Shown here: positions 9,770 to 22,770 of the stretch, in pieces | Layout: every line of letters starts with the position of its first letter | How positions within the stretch are numbered: the stretch's first letter is position 1 | Assembly: GCA_951804985.1 (NCBI GenBank) | Contig: OX638131.1 | Coordinates: 5,556,630-5,620,629, forward strand | Direction of reading: 5' to 3' | Length of the DNA: 64,000 bases | Source: Dryomyza anilis | Taxonomy: Eukaryota > Arthropoda > Insecta > Diptera > Dryomyzidae | Notes under the pieces: model-generated | What the model was told of the DNA's origin: nothing | The model's input: the letters and a program-made list of their open reading frames with translations, nothing else | Database searches by the model: none | Translations under genes and position numbers: made by a program

Positions 9770-10955
9770 TACTATTGTTTTCTAGTTTTTTTTTTATTAA
9801 TTTTTGCATGTTTCATATATTTTTTGTTTTTACTTATTCCTTTGGTTTTGGTTTTAAAATTTGCTTCTGTATTTTTGTTTTATTTTGTGTTTTTAAAGAT
9901 TTTGCATTTATTTTTGCTATTTGTTTTGTGTTTTTGCTTTTATTTTTGTGTTTGACTTTGTCTTTATATTTTTATATATATTTTGATTTTGGTTTAATAT
10001 TTTCTTTGTTGCGGTTTTTTTTATTTTTGTTCTTCATTTGGGTTTTTTTTTATTAGTTTGATTTTGATTTTTTTTATTTTGTTTTTCTGGGATTAATTTT
10101 TTTTTTTGCTTTTGTGTTGTTATTTTGTTTTGATTTTGTGTCTTTGGTTGTATTTTAGCTGTTTTTATTTCGTTTGATTTTGTTTTTCGACTTTCTTTTG
10201 TGTTTTTCCATTGAGCTTGTTTATTTTTTTTTATTTGCTTTTGTTTTTCTTTTTGTTTTCAACTTATCTTTCGTTCTTTTGTTTTGTGTTTTTGTGTTTG
10301 TCTTTGACATTGACATTGACTTTGTGTTTTTATTTTTGTATATCATTTAATTTCCTCTTTCATTTTCTTTTTTTTTGTGGTTTTAAGTGTTTTTTATTTG
10401 TGTTTACTGGTGTTTTTGCTTTTTATTTTGATTTTGTTTAGACTTATTTTTTATTTTTTTTATTTTTTTATTCTGTATTTCTATTGATTTTCTGGGATTG
10501 GTTTTATTTTTGCGTTTGTTTTTTGTATTTCTTTTCATTGGGAGTCATTGGTTCTATTTAAGCTTTTGACTTTTTTGCGTTTGATTTATTTTATTTTGTT
10601 TTTGTGTTTTTGCTTTTGTTTACGACTTTTCTTATTTGTTTTGTTTATGATTTTATGCGCTTGCATTTGTGTTTACTTTTTTGCTTTTGTTTTGTGCTAT
10701 ATCATTTGTGTTTGAGTTTTGCTTTTCTTTTTGCATTTTGTTTTTGCTATTTCTTTTGTTTTGTTTTTTTTCCTTTTCCTTTTGCTTTTCCATTTCCTTT
10801 TGATTTTATTTTATTTTATTCTGAAATTTTTGATTTAGTTTATTTTTATGTTTGTTTTTGCATTAATTTTTAATTTTGCTTTTGTATTTGTGTTCTTGAT
10901 TATGCTGTTGTTTTTTCTTTTGTTATTTTGTGTTTGTGATTTTGCATTTCTTCGT
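9770..10955. repeat. T-rich low-complexity block (TTTTGTGTTTTTGCTTTTG type)
   Basis: For about 1.2 kb the plus strand is almost A-poor, T-dominated and punctuated by G and C in words such as TTTTGTGTTTTTGCTTTTG, TTTTGATTTTG and TTTTGTTTTTC. There is no fixed unit length. The resulting plus-strand open frames (up to 93 codons, mostly Phe, Leu, Cys and Val) are composition artefacts, not membrane proteins: they have no conserved motif and run in several frames. A similar block in reverse complement lies at 59,491-59,870. Confidence 0.7.
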
Positions 10956-13190
10956 AGCTAGTGAAAGTGATGAGTTATATTGAAAGTTTAGGATTAATGG
11001 GCGGTGTCAGGCCCATTTGTCCAATCCTGCCCATTTATAGCCTATGTCAAACTACGGACTCCATAGTATCCACGTGTAAAATATCAGTCAAATCAGTAAA
11101 GTGTTTAATACGTGATGCTGGAACAAATAGACATTTAGGACCAAGAGTTTTATATATTTATATAGATCGATAGATGTATGATTTAAAAAAAATATGTTTC
11201 CCCCTATATAAGCACGAAAAACTCATAATAGATTTCACATTTCGGTAACTTAACAATCCAATTCTACATATGCAATGTCAGTATTAATAAATATTAAACG
11301 CCCCTCTAAATCAAAATTCAACTTACCCCCGGTCAACCCCATTCAATGTTGACTTATACCGCTTATACGGTTTACTACTGGTTTTAATTATTTTCATTAG
11401 CTATTATTATCTGTTTCGAAAACATGTTCTGTGGCGAGGCGTTGAATGATCGCGGCACTTAGTTTGATTTATTACGACGATCAGAGTGAATGATGTGCCG
11501 TGGGAGGTGATAATTATCGCCATACTCTAGTGGCATTCCGTACAAACAGAGGCATTATAAACAAATTCAGAATGCAAATTTTTATTATAATTAGAATGAA
11601 TATATATTTCAGAACGTGACTTTGACGTTGCCTCTAAATGTCAGACTTGCTACATGAAATCTTGTCAAAGTCAAACAGACTGCAAATCATTGCAGTGCTA
11701 AATAACGAACGACATCCTTTCGTTTTTATACCAAAACCATTAATGAATTTTCTGCTGCCTTTCAAGAGATACAGAGTATGGGCTAAGCCGCACATTATCC
11801 TGTTTTAATTGGAAATGTTGACAGTGGTAGTGTGTTATTGTGAGAGCAAATACAGATAGGCAGACATACAGACAAGAAAGACAAATTGAAGATGGGAAAA
11901 GCCACGTTAATCCCTGAATGAAATTGAAATTGTTTGACTGTTTGTTAAGACTACTGCTGAACTTCCCAGCATGCTCTATGTTTAATGAAAAATTTTCATA
12001 GAAAATATTTGCTAAATTAAGCTATACATTTTGGAATATTAAACAAAACTAATAAATATTAGTTTTATATACATGAATAGTGGGTAGTAATAAAAATTAC
12101 AAAATCATTTCATTTTTTACGACTTCCGTTTTAAACAAACAAACAACCGAAAAAAGTATTAAAATGAAATCGTAAAATTCGTTTATAAACACATTATGTT
12201 CAAAAAATTTGTCATCAATCCAAAATAAATACAAAATTACACTAAACTCATAAAAATTATGACTTAATCACTCTTAATACACAACACAATTTTTACGATC
12301 AGCACCGAATTAAAGCAAATTTAAGCCTATCGTATCGGTGAGTAATGCGCTCTCAATAAAACCATTATTGTCAGTAATTATTGTTAGTAATCAACCAAAA
12401 AAAAATTAAACCAGCTCAAAAATGCATAAAAACTATAGTCGTAAAATTACTTTAATCAGTTTTCCCAGCGCATTTAAAGCGTTGTAAATGTTGGTTAAAA
12501 ATACCATATTAAATTTACGACCTTCAATGCGTTTGACGAACTCTAATCCTTTGTAACAATAAAAGTGTCACAATATTACACACGTGTAAAACCCCCAACT
12601 AAATCGGTGGAAACTATCAAAAATACAGAGAATTTTAGATTTTCTCTAACAAAGCTACTTAAAGAACAAACAAACAAATCGTTAAATCAATTTTTTATTT
12701 TTATAGCGAATATGTAAGATAAAAATACGCATTACAGAAACATCAAAATTAAGTCATTACCACGACAACGTGTCTGAGTCACCAACAACATCTGATAATG
12801 CTGATGCTGCTGCTGCTCCTCACAGTCTACGCCATCAACTTTTGCTTTTGTTATCAGCAGCCACGATCTTCGATCTGTGAGCGCACACAAAAGTCGCACC
12901 TCGATTCACGACGAACGAAACGGAAATCAATACTTGTCACTGGTGATAAAATTATGAAGCTCTGCCGTTTCGGGTAACGTGTCTGTGTGAGATTTGTCTT
13001 TATTTTGTGGTCTTTTGTTGCCGCTAAAAAGGTCGTTTTGAGGCACATCTTGTGATATGAATTAGACCGTCAGTGTGGCTATTAGAGTCTCCCAAAAAAT
13101 GATCAATACATTATTTTAATAATCAGCTGATTTACTTATCACTCACTCAATGAATTTAGTGATTTCGGACGATTCCACGATTTTATGACA
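10956..13190. other. Spacer with a GC-richer island at 12,760-13,060, no gene
   Basis: Mostly unique AT-rich DNA. GC-richer patches occur at 11,000-11,120, 11,420-11,530 and 12,760-13,060. The last contains GATGCTGATGCTGCTGCTGCTCC and AGCCACGATCTTCGATCTGTG, and reads through a 64-codon minus-strand frame of no recognised family. From 12,170 to 12,570 the TCGTAAAATT/AATTTTACGA words seen at 698-972 recur loosely. Unmarked GC-richer islands in fly spacer are often regulatory, but nothing here proves it. Confidence 0.4.
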
Positions 13191-15130
13191 AAGTGAAGAC
13201 TTTTATAGTTGAAAAACTTTAGAACTTAGGCGGAAACATTTCTGAAAATTTTCTGAAATATTTTGGGCATATCTGCAGAACACACTGCATCACGGTAGGT
13301 TATCTAATTCTGTGAACTTTTAAATGCATTTTCCCGACATATTTTTGAAATGTGCAGAAAATACGTCACATTTGATACAAACTCCGACTTTGTATATTTT
13401 AAAATCATTTAAAAATACCGTTACCACGCCACATATTTTTTGTTTTAAATAGCAAATTGGTAGTTTATGGGAATAGTGTAGCAGATTATGAAATTTGGTG
13501 TAATTTTGAAGGCAGATAACCGAGCTATTTTTGAAACTGACAGAAAAATGCAGCCTTTGATACAAACTCAGCTTTAGTCTGTTTTAAAATCATTTCAAAA
13601 TGAATTAACCCTGTCCAAAATGTTGTTTAGGGTAGCATAATGGTAGTTTATGAGAAGAGTGTGGCAGATTGTCAATTTGGTGTAGTTTTGAATGACGATT
13701 GCAGACATATTTTTGTAACTGGCAGTAAAAATGCAGCCTTTGAAACAAACTCAAAGCATTTTCCTGTTTTAAAATCATTTAAAAATGAATTAAACTTGGC
13801 CAAAATGTTGTATGTAGTAGCAAAATGGAAGTTTATGCCAAGAGTGTGGCATGTTTTAAAATTCGGTGTTATTTTAAAGGTATATTACAGATCTATGTTT
13901 GAAACTGTCAGAAAAAATGGAGCATTTGAGCTCAGTCTTTGTCTGTTTTAGAATCATTTCAAAATAAAATTACTCTGGCCAAAATGTGTTTTAGGGTAGC
14001 AAAATGGTAGTTTATGACAAGAGTGTGGTAGGTTCTTAAATTTTGTGTTATTTTAAAGGCAGATTCAAACTCAGCCTTTGTCGGTTTTAAAATTATTTTA
14101 AAATGAATTAACCCTGACTAAAATGTTGTTTAGGGTAGCAAAATGGTAATTTTTATAGGGCAGGTTATCAAGGCAGATTCTTGACCTATTTTTGAAACTG
14201 TCAAAAAATGGCGCATTTGATCACAGAGAGAAATGTTTTCATAAATTATGTATTTTACGCATACATTTTGCAAAAATTATTCATAATATTCAGCCATTAT
14301 GATTGATTTGGTTTGGTTTGGTTATGTATAAAATATTCATAAGTCATGAGTAATTAGTATAGGTTTTGGAATATATTGTATGATTTATTATTCATAATTC
14401 ATGATCAAAAAGTCATACATTGCGCCAATTAGCCGTAGCTAAATATCCGTTTTCAAATAGCCAGAACGTGAAGCCGGAACGGAAATTTGTAAAATTTATG
14501 AATACTAATTGTGATTTACAGTTTTTTATGCATGAACTTGGATTTTTTTTTTTTATTATTATTTATATTTCATGAAAAAAACTTAAATATTAAAATTAGT
14601 AAACCATATGTCTTATGAACGTCTTATTCATAAATCATCAGTAAACAACAATTTTCTCTGTGATACAAATTCAGTCTTTTTATGTTTTAAAATCATTTCA
14701 AAATGTATGGACCCTGTAAAAAAGATTGATAGAAGTGGTTCTCAATGTCATATTTAATGAAACAGATTCTATTGGTACTGAACTTTCCACTTTTAATAGG
14801 ATATTCAGTCCCAATGGAATGAGAAGTTATACAGAACACATACCAGAGAATATTTTGAAGGATCGTAATGTCAGGTATTCGAATCTTGATGTCTAATAAC
14901 AAAATGTTATTCTTCAGATTGAAATATTATCAGATTTTGTGTCTTAAATAGACCTGTCAGAGTATGTAGAATCCTTTTGGAATTCATATATTGAGGACAC
15001 ATTACGACCTTGTTTGAAATCATTCGAGATAAAGTTTCTGCCATTTTCTATAATATTTCGGGCATATATACTGTACACAGCAAAATTATAGATTATAGGA
15101 AGAGTGTGGCAAGTTATCTAAACAGTAAGG
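13190..15130. repeat. Degenerate ~180-bp tandem repeat (family D), interrupted
   Basis: The anchor AAAATCATTT recurs at 13,401, 13,586, 13,771, 13,950, 14,089 and 14,689. Spacings are 185, 185, 179, 139 and, after subtracting the inserted element at 14,222-14,662 with its 2-bp duplication, about 157 bp. Each unit carries CAAAATGTTGTTTAGGGTAG, GGTAGTTTATG, AGAGTGTGGCA, GATTNAAATTTGGTGT, a TTTTTGAAACTG block and TTTGATACAAACTCAG. The left flank (13,230-13,310) and 15,030-15,115 carry ATATTTTGGGCATATNTNC-type sequence also found at 38,250-38,350 and 43,740-43,800, so these belong to one dispersed family. Confidence 0.75.
14222..14662. mobile_element. 441-bp MITE-like insertion, CACAGAG ends, AT target duplication
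   Basis: The left end reads CACAGAGAGAAATG and the right end CAATTTTCTCTGTG, an imperfect inverted repeat of about 12-14 bp. It is flanked by AT on both sides (14,220-14,221 and 14,663-14,664). Removing the element and one AT restores TTTGATACAAA, exactly the sequence present in uninterrupted neighbouring units at 13,368 and 13,554, so the borders are supported by an internal empty site. The interior is AT-rich with TTCATAA/TTATGAA words and no transposase. The superfamily is uncertain. Confidence 0.8.
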
Positions 15131-15571
15131 AAGGTTAGATGACATGCTGGAAATTAAAGTAGAACCAGTTTGAGAGTGGCTCTGAGGAAGTCAATAAGTT
15201 AGTAGAAGAGTTATTGTCTATCTATAGGGAATATAAAGAAACACGGTATAAGGAAATGCAGAGTTTAAATATTGTGACATTTTAAAAATCCTGAAATATA
15301 TTTTAAACTTGTAATATTGAAAAAAAAATCATTTAATTTGAATACCCTTCCCTAGGAGAAATAAATATAGAAGATGTAAATTGTTTCGAACCTTGTACTG
15401 AACTGGGCTTCAATTGGAGATTTTTCAATAGAATCAGATTCTCCTAAAACTTTCTACAAACGATGATCTATCCCTAGTAAAAATATAGCCTTTTAGAGAA
15501 GTCATAATAATGGTCAGGTTATGACAAGATAAATCTTCCAATGATCAGTTTTCTATCATGACCATTTTAAC
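15131..15571. other. Spacer, no gene
   Basis: AT-rich unique-looking DNA between the 180-bp repeat and a MITE-A copy. A short inverted pair TGGTCAGGTTATGA / TCATGACCA is visible around 15,511-15,565. No coding potential was recognised. Confidence 0.4.
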
Positions 15572-15764
15572 TACACCCAGAAAAAAAATCCCTCAAATCT
15601 CATTCAAATTGGTCGATAGGACTTAATAGTATACAAAAATAAATCTTTTCATATAAACTCAATGGCAATGTCATATTATTTTCTAGTATTTAATGGTATT
15701 TTCCTATTGACTATTTTTAATAGTAACAAAAACTATTATTTATATAGTATTTTTTATGGGTGTA
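15572..15764. mobile_element. MITE-A copy, 193 bp
   Basis: The ends are TACACCCAGAAAAAAAATCC and, in reverse complement, TACACCCATAAAAAATACT. Internal words shared with the copies at 33,950, 53,896 and 54,771 are TTAATAGTATACAAAAATAA, AACTCAATGGCAATGTCATA, TATTTAATGGTATTTTCC, TATTGACTATTTTTAATAG and AACTATTATTTATATAGTAT. The orientation is opposite to those copies. It has no coding capacity; it would depend on a transposase encoded elsewhere. The target duplication is unclear. Confidence 0.8.
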
Positions 15765-17461
15765 TAGGCTCCCATGTCTCGTTTGAAAGTCAATACGCAT
15801 TACAGTTTTTTTAAAAAAATATGTTTTCACTATCCTTTTTTTATAATTTTTATATTCTGGAATAAATGATCTGTATTTATTATGAAATATGGTTTGTTTT
15901 GAGACCATTACAAACGAAAACACATCGATGATAAAAACGAAAGCAGTACAACTTCCAGAGTAGTATTTGTCGTTTCAATACCACTTTTTTTGGAATCGGA
16001 AATTTTGCTAGATATCTTCAAAAAACTTTCCAAAAAAAACCCTTTAATTGTTTTTTTTTTTATATATGACGCAAAAGTTCTTTTTTTTAGCCATCCGTGG
16101 ATTATCAAAAAGTTCAATAACAAAACTATATCCTTCAATAAAACGACATCGAAGCCATAAAACACCAAACATATTTTTATGACGCTCGTCGAAATACGCG
16201 TGTTGAAAAATGTGATGCTCATCTTCGCACATTAAAAACTGAAATTATCCAACAGACAGACAGCAGTCATAAACCTCACACCAAACGGCGTTCCACAAGT
16301 AGTTGATTGGGCTCCATCCATGTGCCAGTCTACATGTCGCAGCTTAAGTAGAGAATCTTCCAAGAATTCGCAGCACCTATAATAAAAACAGCAGCCCAGA
16401 AACAAATCGCACGAAACGACTACAAATCGATTTGTTTCATTGATGACAACAACGACCGACGTAGCCTGTCGCATGAAGTTGGCTTTCCTTCTTTTTTTTC
16501 GCGCATAAACTGCAGAAGTTAAGCCGGGGCATCTTTGGGTTTAAAGTTGGCCCCCAACCAGTGAACAAAAGACTGCAGACTGGGGCGCGTAGGTTGACGC
16601 TGCTGTAGGTGCTGCGGTTGTGGCTGCGACTGCGCATTTGCATCATTATTAACTGTCAATTGATAGCATTTTTATGCAAAGATTTAAAAAATACTTTTTT
16701 GAATTGGCGTTTTTTGTCAGTTCTTTTTTTGTACTAACAACAATTTAGGCTTTAAGCAACCTGTTTGTCGCACTGCGAGGTACAAATTTTATTTGATTCT
16801 TTAGATTTTTTGTTATTTGCGTTTACAAATTTTTACGATTAAGATGTGTTAAATTGTTAACAAGCCATTTGTTGTTCCTGTTGTTGTCGTTGTTGCTGTT
16901 GCCTCAACTGGTGTTGCTGCTGTTGCTGTTGCTGTTGCTGCTGCTATCCGGTAATAAGCTCGTTATTTACGACTTTGTTTGGGTGTGTTGCGCATTCTTT
17001 TGCCCGCGCTTGATGACGCTCATTTGAGATTTGGACTCTATAAGTTTGACTTAAATTTTCCAGACTCCGTTTCATCTACATTGTATGTGCTGCTCCCACG
17101 TTGACTGCCGCTCGAATTTCACTTGGCAGCATAAACGATACTGCTGTCCGACATGTACCTCAATTTGCATCTGAATGCTGTACCGCGTTTCCTCTGAAAT
17201 TTATGTGTTTTTCCAGTCCAAATATTTTGGTGACTGCTGCTGCAGTAGGTGCTTTTTCCGGTTCGCTTTTTGTACAGATTGCTATTTAATGAGTCGTCGA
17301 TGGTGGCTCAGAACAATTTGTATCGACCATTTGTCAAATATTTTATGGAAACAAGAAAAGGGTCAATAATGTGTAGTATCAATAGTTAAAAAACTGGAAA
17401 TGTATCCGACAATGTGTAGTGACAGTTCGGAAAATGCCTAATTTGATTTTATACTATAATA
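15765..17461. other. Spacer with GC-richer island and CTG/CAG run, no gene
   Basis: DNA from 16,230 to 17,300 is GC-richer than its surroundings. A TGCTGCTGTTGCTGTTGCTG-type run lies at 16,905-16,945, with more GTTGTTG around 16,865-16,900. On the minus strand this gives an isolated 28-codon polyglutamine frame bounded by TAG upstream and TAA downstream, so it is not a gene as it stands. Open frames of 60-104 codons at 15,900-16,650 overlap each other on the minus strand without family features. No exon could be supported. Confidence 0.4.
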
Positions 17462-19165
17462 CTAGTACAATACAAGTACATTACAAGTACAATACAAGTT
17501 CAATACAAGTACAATACAAGTACAATACAAGTACAATACAAGTACAATACAAGTACAATACAAGTACAATACAAGTACAATACAAGTACAATACAAGTAC
17601 AATACAAGTACAATACAAGTACAATACAAGTACAATACAAGTACAATACAAGTACAATACAAGTACAATACAAGTACAATACAAGTACAATACAAGTACA
17701 ATACAAGTACAATACAAGTACAATACAAGTACAATACAAGTACAATACAAGTACAATACAAGTACAATACAAGTACAATACAAGTACAATACAAGTACAA
17801 TACAAGTACAATACAAGTACAATACAAGTACAATACAAGTACAATACAAGTACAATACAAGTACAATACAAGTACAATACAAGTACAATACAAGTACAAT
17901 ACAAGTACAATACAAGTACAATACAAGTACAATACAAGTACAATACAAGTACAATACAAGTACAATACAAGTACAATACAAGTACAATACAAGTACAATA
18001 CAAGTACAATACAAGTACAATACATGTACAATACAAGTACAATACAAGTACAATACAAGTACAATACAAGTACAATACAAGTACAATACAAGTACAATAC
18101 AAGTACAATACAAGTACAATACAAGTACAATACAAGTACAATACAAGTGCAATACAAGTACAATACAAGTACAATACAAGTGCAATACAAGTACAATACA
18201 AGTACAATACAAGTACAATACAAGTACAATACAAGTACAATACAAGTACAATACAAGTACAATACAAGTACAATTGAAAAAAGGTACAAGTACAAAATAT
18301 AAGTACAATGCAAATACAATACAAATACAAGTACAATACAAGTATAATACAAGTACAATACAAGTACAATACAAGTACAGGTACAAGTACAGGTACAATA
18401 CAAGTACAATACAAGTACAATACAAGTACAATACAAGTACAATACAAGTACAATACAAGTACAATACAAGTACAATACAAGTACAATACAAGTACAATAC
18501 AAGTACAATACAAGTACAATACAAGTACAATACAAGTACAATACAAGTACAATACAAGTACAATACAAGTACAATACAAGTACAATACAAGTACAATACA
18601 AGTACAATACAAGTACAATACAAGTACAATACAAGTACAATACAAGTACAATACAAGTACAATACAAGTACAATACAAGTACAATACAAGTACAATACAA
18701 GTACAATACAAGTACAATACAAGTACAATACAAGTACAATACAAGTACAATACAAGTACAATACAAGTACAATACAAGTACAATACAAGTACAATACAAG
18801 TACAATACAAGTACAATACAAGTACAATACAAGTACAATACAAGTACAATACAAGTACAATACAAGTACAACACAAGTACAATACAAGTACAATACATGT
18901 ACAATACAAGTACAATACAAGTACAATACAAGTACAATACAAGTACAATACAAGTACAATACAAGTACGATACAAGTACAATACAAAAACAATACAAGTA
19001 CAATACAAGTACAATACAAGTGCAATACAAGTACAATACAAGTACAATACAAGTGCAATACAAGTACAATACAAGTACAATACAAGTACAATACAAGTAC
19101 AATACAAGTACAATACAAGTACAATACAAGTACAATACAAGTACAATACAAGTACAATACAAGTA

Positions 19166-20961
19166 CAATTGAAAAATGGTACAAGTACAAAATATAAGTA
19201 CAATGCAAATACAATACAAATACAAGTACAATACAAGTATAATACAAGTACAATACAAGTACAATACAAGTACAGGTACAAGTACAGGTACAATATTGTA
19301 CAATACAAGTACAATACAAGTACAATACAAGTACAATACAAGTACAATACAAGTACAATACAAGTACAATACAAGTACAATACAAGTACAATACAAGTAC
19401 AATACAAGTACAATACAAGTACAATACAAGTGCAATACAAGTACAATACAAGGACAACACAAGTACAATACAAGTACAATACATGTACAATACAAGTACA
19501 ATACAAGTACAATACAAGTACAATACAAGTACAATACAAGTACAATACAAGTACAATACAAGTACAATACAAGTGCAATACAAGTACAATACAAGTACAA
19601 TACAAGTGCAATACAAGTACAATACAAGTACAATACAAGTACAATACAAGTACAATACAAGGACAACACAAGTACAATACAAGTACAATACAAGTACAAT
19701 ACAAGTACAATACAAGTACAATACAAGTACAATACAAGTACAATACAAGTACAATACAAGTACAATACAAGTACAATACAAGTACAATACAAGTACAATA
19801 CAAGTACAATACAAGTACAATACAAGTACAATACAAGTACAATACAAGTACAATACAAGTACAATACAAGTACAATACAAGTACAATACAAGTACAATAA
19901 AAGTACAATACAAGTACAATACAAGTACAATACAAGTACAATACAAGTACAATACGAGTACAATACAAGTACAATACAAGTACAATACAAGTACAATACA
20001 TGTACAATACAAGTACAATACAAGTACAATACAAGTACAATACAAGTACAATACAAGTACAATACAAGTACAATACAAGTACAATACAAGTACAATACAA
20101 GTACAATACAAGTACAATACAAGTACAATACAAGTACAATACAAGTACAATACAAGTACAATACAAGTACAATACAAGTACAATACAAGTACAATACAAG
20201 TACAATACAAGTACAATACAAGTACAATACAAGTACAATACAAGTACAATACAAGTACAATACAAGTACAATACAAGTACAATACAAGTACAATACAAGT
20301 ACAATACAAGTACAATACAAGTACAATACAAGTACAATACAAGTACAATACAAGTACAATACAAGTACAATACAAGTACAATACAAGTACAATACAAGTA
20401 CAATACAAGTACAATACAAGTACAATACAAGTACAATACAAGTACAATACAAGTACAATACAAGTACAATACAAGTACAATACAAGTACAATACAAGTAC
20501 AATACAAGTACAATACAAGTACAATACAAGTACAATACAAGTACAATACAAGTACAATACAAGTACAATACAAGTACAATACAAGTACAATACAAGTACA
20601 ATACAAGTACAATACAAGTACAATACAAGTACAATACAAGTACAATACAAGTACAATACAAGTACAATACAAGTACAATACAAGTACAATACAAGTACAA
20701 TACAAGTACAATACAAGTACAATACAAGTACAATACAAGTACAATACAAGTACAATACAAGTACAATACAAGTACAATACAAGTACAATACATGTACAAT
20801 ACAAGTACAATACAAGTACAATACAAGTACAATACAAGTACAATACAAGTACAATACAAGTACAATACAAGTACAATACAAGTACAATACAAGTACAATA
20901 CAAGTACAATACAAGTACAATACAAGTACAATACAAGTACAATACAAGTACAATACAAGTA
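19166..20961. repeat. Higher-order repeat block 1, 1,796 bp
   Basis: Begins at the second marker. Diagnostic variants are AAGGACAACAC near 19,451 and 19,661, ACATGTAC near 19,481, AAGTGCAAT near 19,573 and 19,606, ACAATAAAAG near 19,896, AATACGAG near 19,954 and ACATG near 19,999. The same variants occur in the same order in the following block. The marker here and in the next block includes GTACAATATTGTAC, a 14-bp palindrome absent from the first marker (18,271), so these two blocks are sisters. Confidence 0.85.
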
Positions 20962-22672
20962 CAATTGAAAAATGGTACAAGTACAAAATATAAGTACAAT
21001 GCAAATACAATACAAATACAAGTACAATACAAGTATAATACAAGTACAATACAAGTACAATACAAGTACAGGTACAAGTACAGGTACAATATTGTACAAT
21101 ACAAGTACAATACAAGTACAATACAAGTACAATACAAGTACAATACAAGTACAATACAAGTACAATACAAGTACAATACAAGTACAATACAAGTACAATA
21201 CAAGTACAATACAAGTACAATACAAGTGCAATACAAGTACAATACAAGGACAACACAAGTACAATACAAGTACAATACATGTACAATACAAGTACAATAC
21301 AAGTACAATACAAGTACAATACAAGTACAATACAAGTACAATACAAGTACAATACAAGTACAATACAAGTGCAATACAAGTACAATACAAGTACAATACA
21401 AGTGCAATACAAGTACAATACAAGTACAATACAAGTACAATACAAGTACAATACAAGGACAACACAAGTACAATACAAGTACAATACAAGTACAATACAA
21501 GTACAATACAAGTACAATACAAGTACAATACAAGTACAATACAAGTACAATACAAGTACAATACAAGTACAATACAAGTACAATACAAGTACAATACAAG
21601 TACAATACAAGTACAATACAAGTACAATACAAGTACAGTACAAGTACAATACAAGTACAATACAAGTACAATACAAGTACAATACAAGTACAATACAAGT
21701 ACAATACAAGTACAATACAAGTACAATACAAGTACAATAAAAGTACAATACAAGTACAATACAAGTACAATACAAGTACAATACAAGTACAATACGAGTA
21801 CAATACAAGTACAATACAAGTACAATACAAGTACAATACATGTACAATACAAGTACAATACAAGTACAATACAAGTACAATACAAGTACAATACAAGTAC
21901 AATACAAGTACAATACAAGTACAATACAAGTACAATACAAGTACAATACAAGTACAATACAAGTACAATACAAGTACAATACAAGTACAATACAAGTACA
22001 ATACAAGTACAATACAAGTACAATACAAGTACAATACAAGTACAATACAAGTACAATACAAGTACAATACAAGTACAATACAAGTACAATACAAGTACAA
22101 TACAAGTACAATACAAATACAATACAAGTACAATACAAGTACAATACAAGTACAATACAAGTACAATACAAGTACAATACAAGTACAATACAAGTACAAT
22201 ACAAGTACAATACAAGTACAATACAAGTACAATACAAGTACAATACAAGTACAATACAAGTACAATACAAGTACAATACAAGTACAATACAAGTACAATA
22301 CAAGTACAATACAAGTACAATACAAGTACAATACAAGTACAATACAAGTACAATACAAGTACAATACAAGTACAATACAAGTACAATACAAGTACAATAC
22401 AAGTACAATACAAGTACAATACAAGTACAATACAAGTACAATACAAGTACAATACAAGTACAATACAAGTACAATACAAGTACAATACAAGTACATTACA
22501 AATACAATACGAGTACAATACCAGTGCAATACAAGTACAATACAAGTACAAGTACAATACAAGTACAATACAAGTACAATACAAGTACAATACAAGTACA
22601 ATACAAGTACAATACAAGTACAATACAAGTACAATACAAGTACAATACAAGTACAATACAAGTACAATAGAA
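20962..22672. repeat. Higher-order repeat block 2, truncated copy of block 1
   Basis: Diagnostic variants follow block 1 at an offset of exactly 1,796 bp up to 21,457, then 1,840 bp from 21,737 onward. So 44 bp (four 11-bp units) was gained between those points, close to a unique ACAGTAC variant at 21,637. The copy ends at the array edge before it would reach full length. The pattern is what unequal exchange or slippage would leave. Confidence 0.85.
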
Positions 22673-22679
22673 AAGTACA

Positions 22680-22706
22680 AAAGAAGAAAAAAGAAAGAAA
22701 GAAAAA

Positions 22707-22770
<64 letters not shown>

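Larger units (their letters stand above)
17462..22672. repeat. 5.2-kb satellite of 11-bp unit ACAATACAAGT with higher-order structure
   Basis: About 470 copies of ACAATACAAGT run head to tail with very few substitutions in the interior. Variants cluster at both edges (17,462-17,512; 22,494-22,560). Three irregular marker blocks of about 125-135 bp start at 18,271, 19,166 and 20,962, each with CAATTGAAAAA, AAAATATAAGTACAATGC and ACAGGTACAAGTACAGG. They are 895 and 1,796 bp apart. Because the unit is 11 bp and lacks stop codons, all six frames are open for hundreds to more than 1,700 codons. All three plus frames encode the same 11-residue peptide (NTSTIQVQYKY, rotated) and all three minus frames encode CTCIVLVLYLY. 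These are not genes: there is no start context, the frame is indifferent, and substitutions are not biased to third positions. Confidence 0.97.

Noticed and set aside
9775..10873. Hydrophobic Phe/Leu/Cys-rich frames that look like membrane proteins
   Set aside because: They follow from T-rich low-complexity DNA, occur in several frames, and have no conserved motif.
15908..16646. Overlapping minus-strand frames of 62-104 codons
   Set aside because: They overlap each other in different frames and have no recognisable family signature; the lengths are unremarkable.
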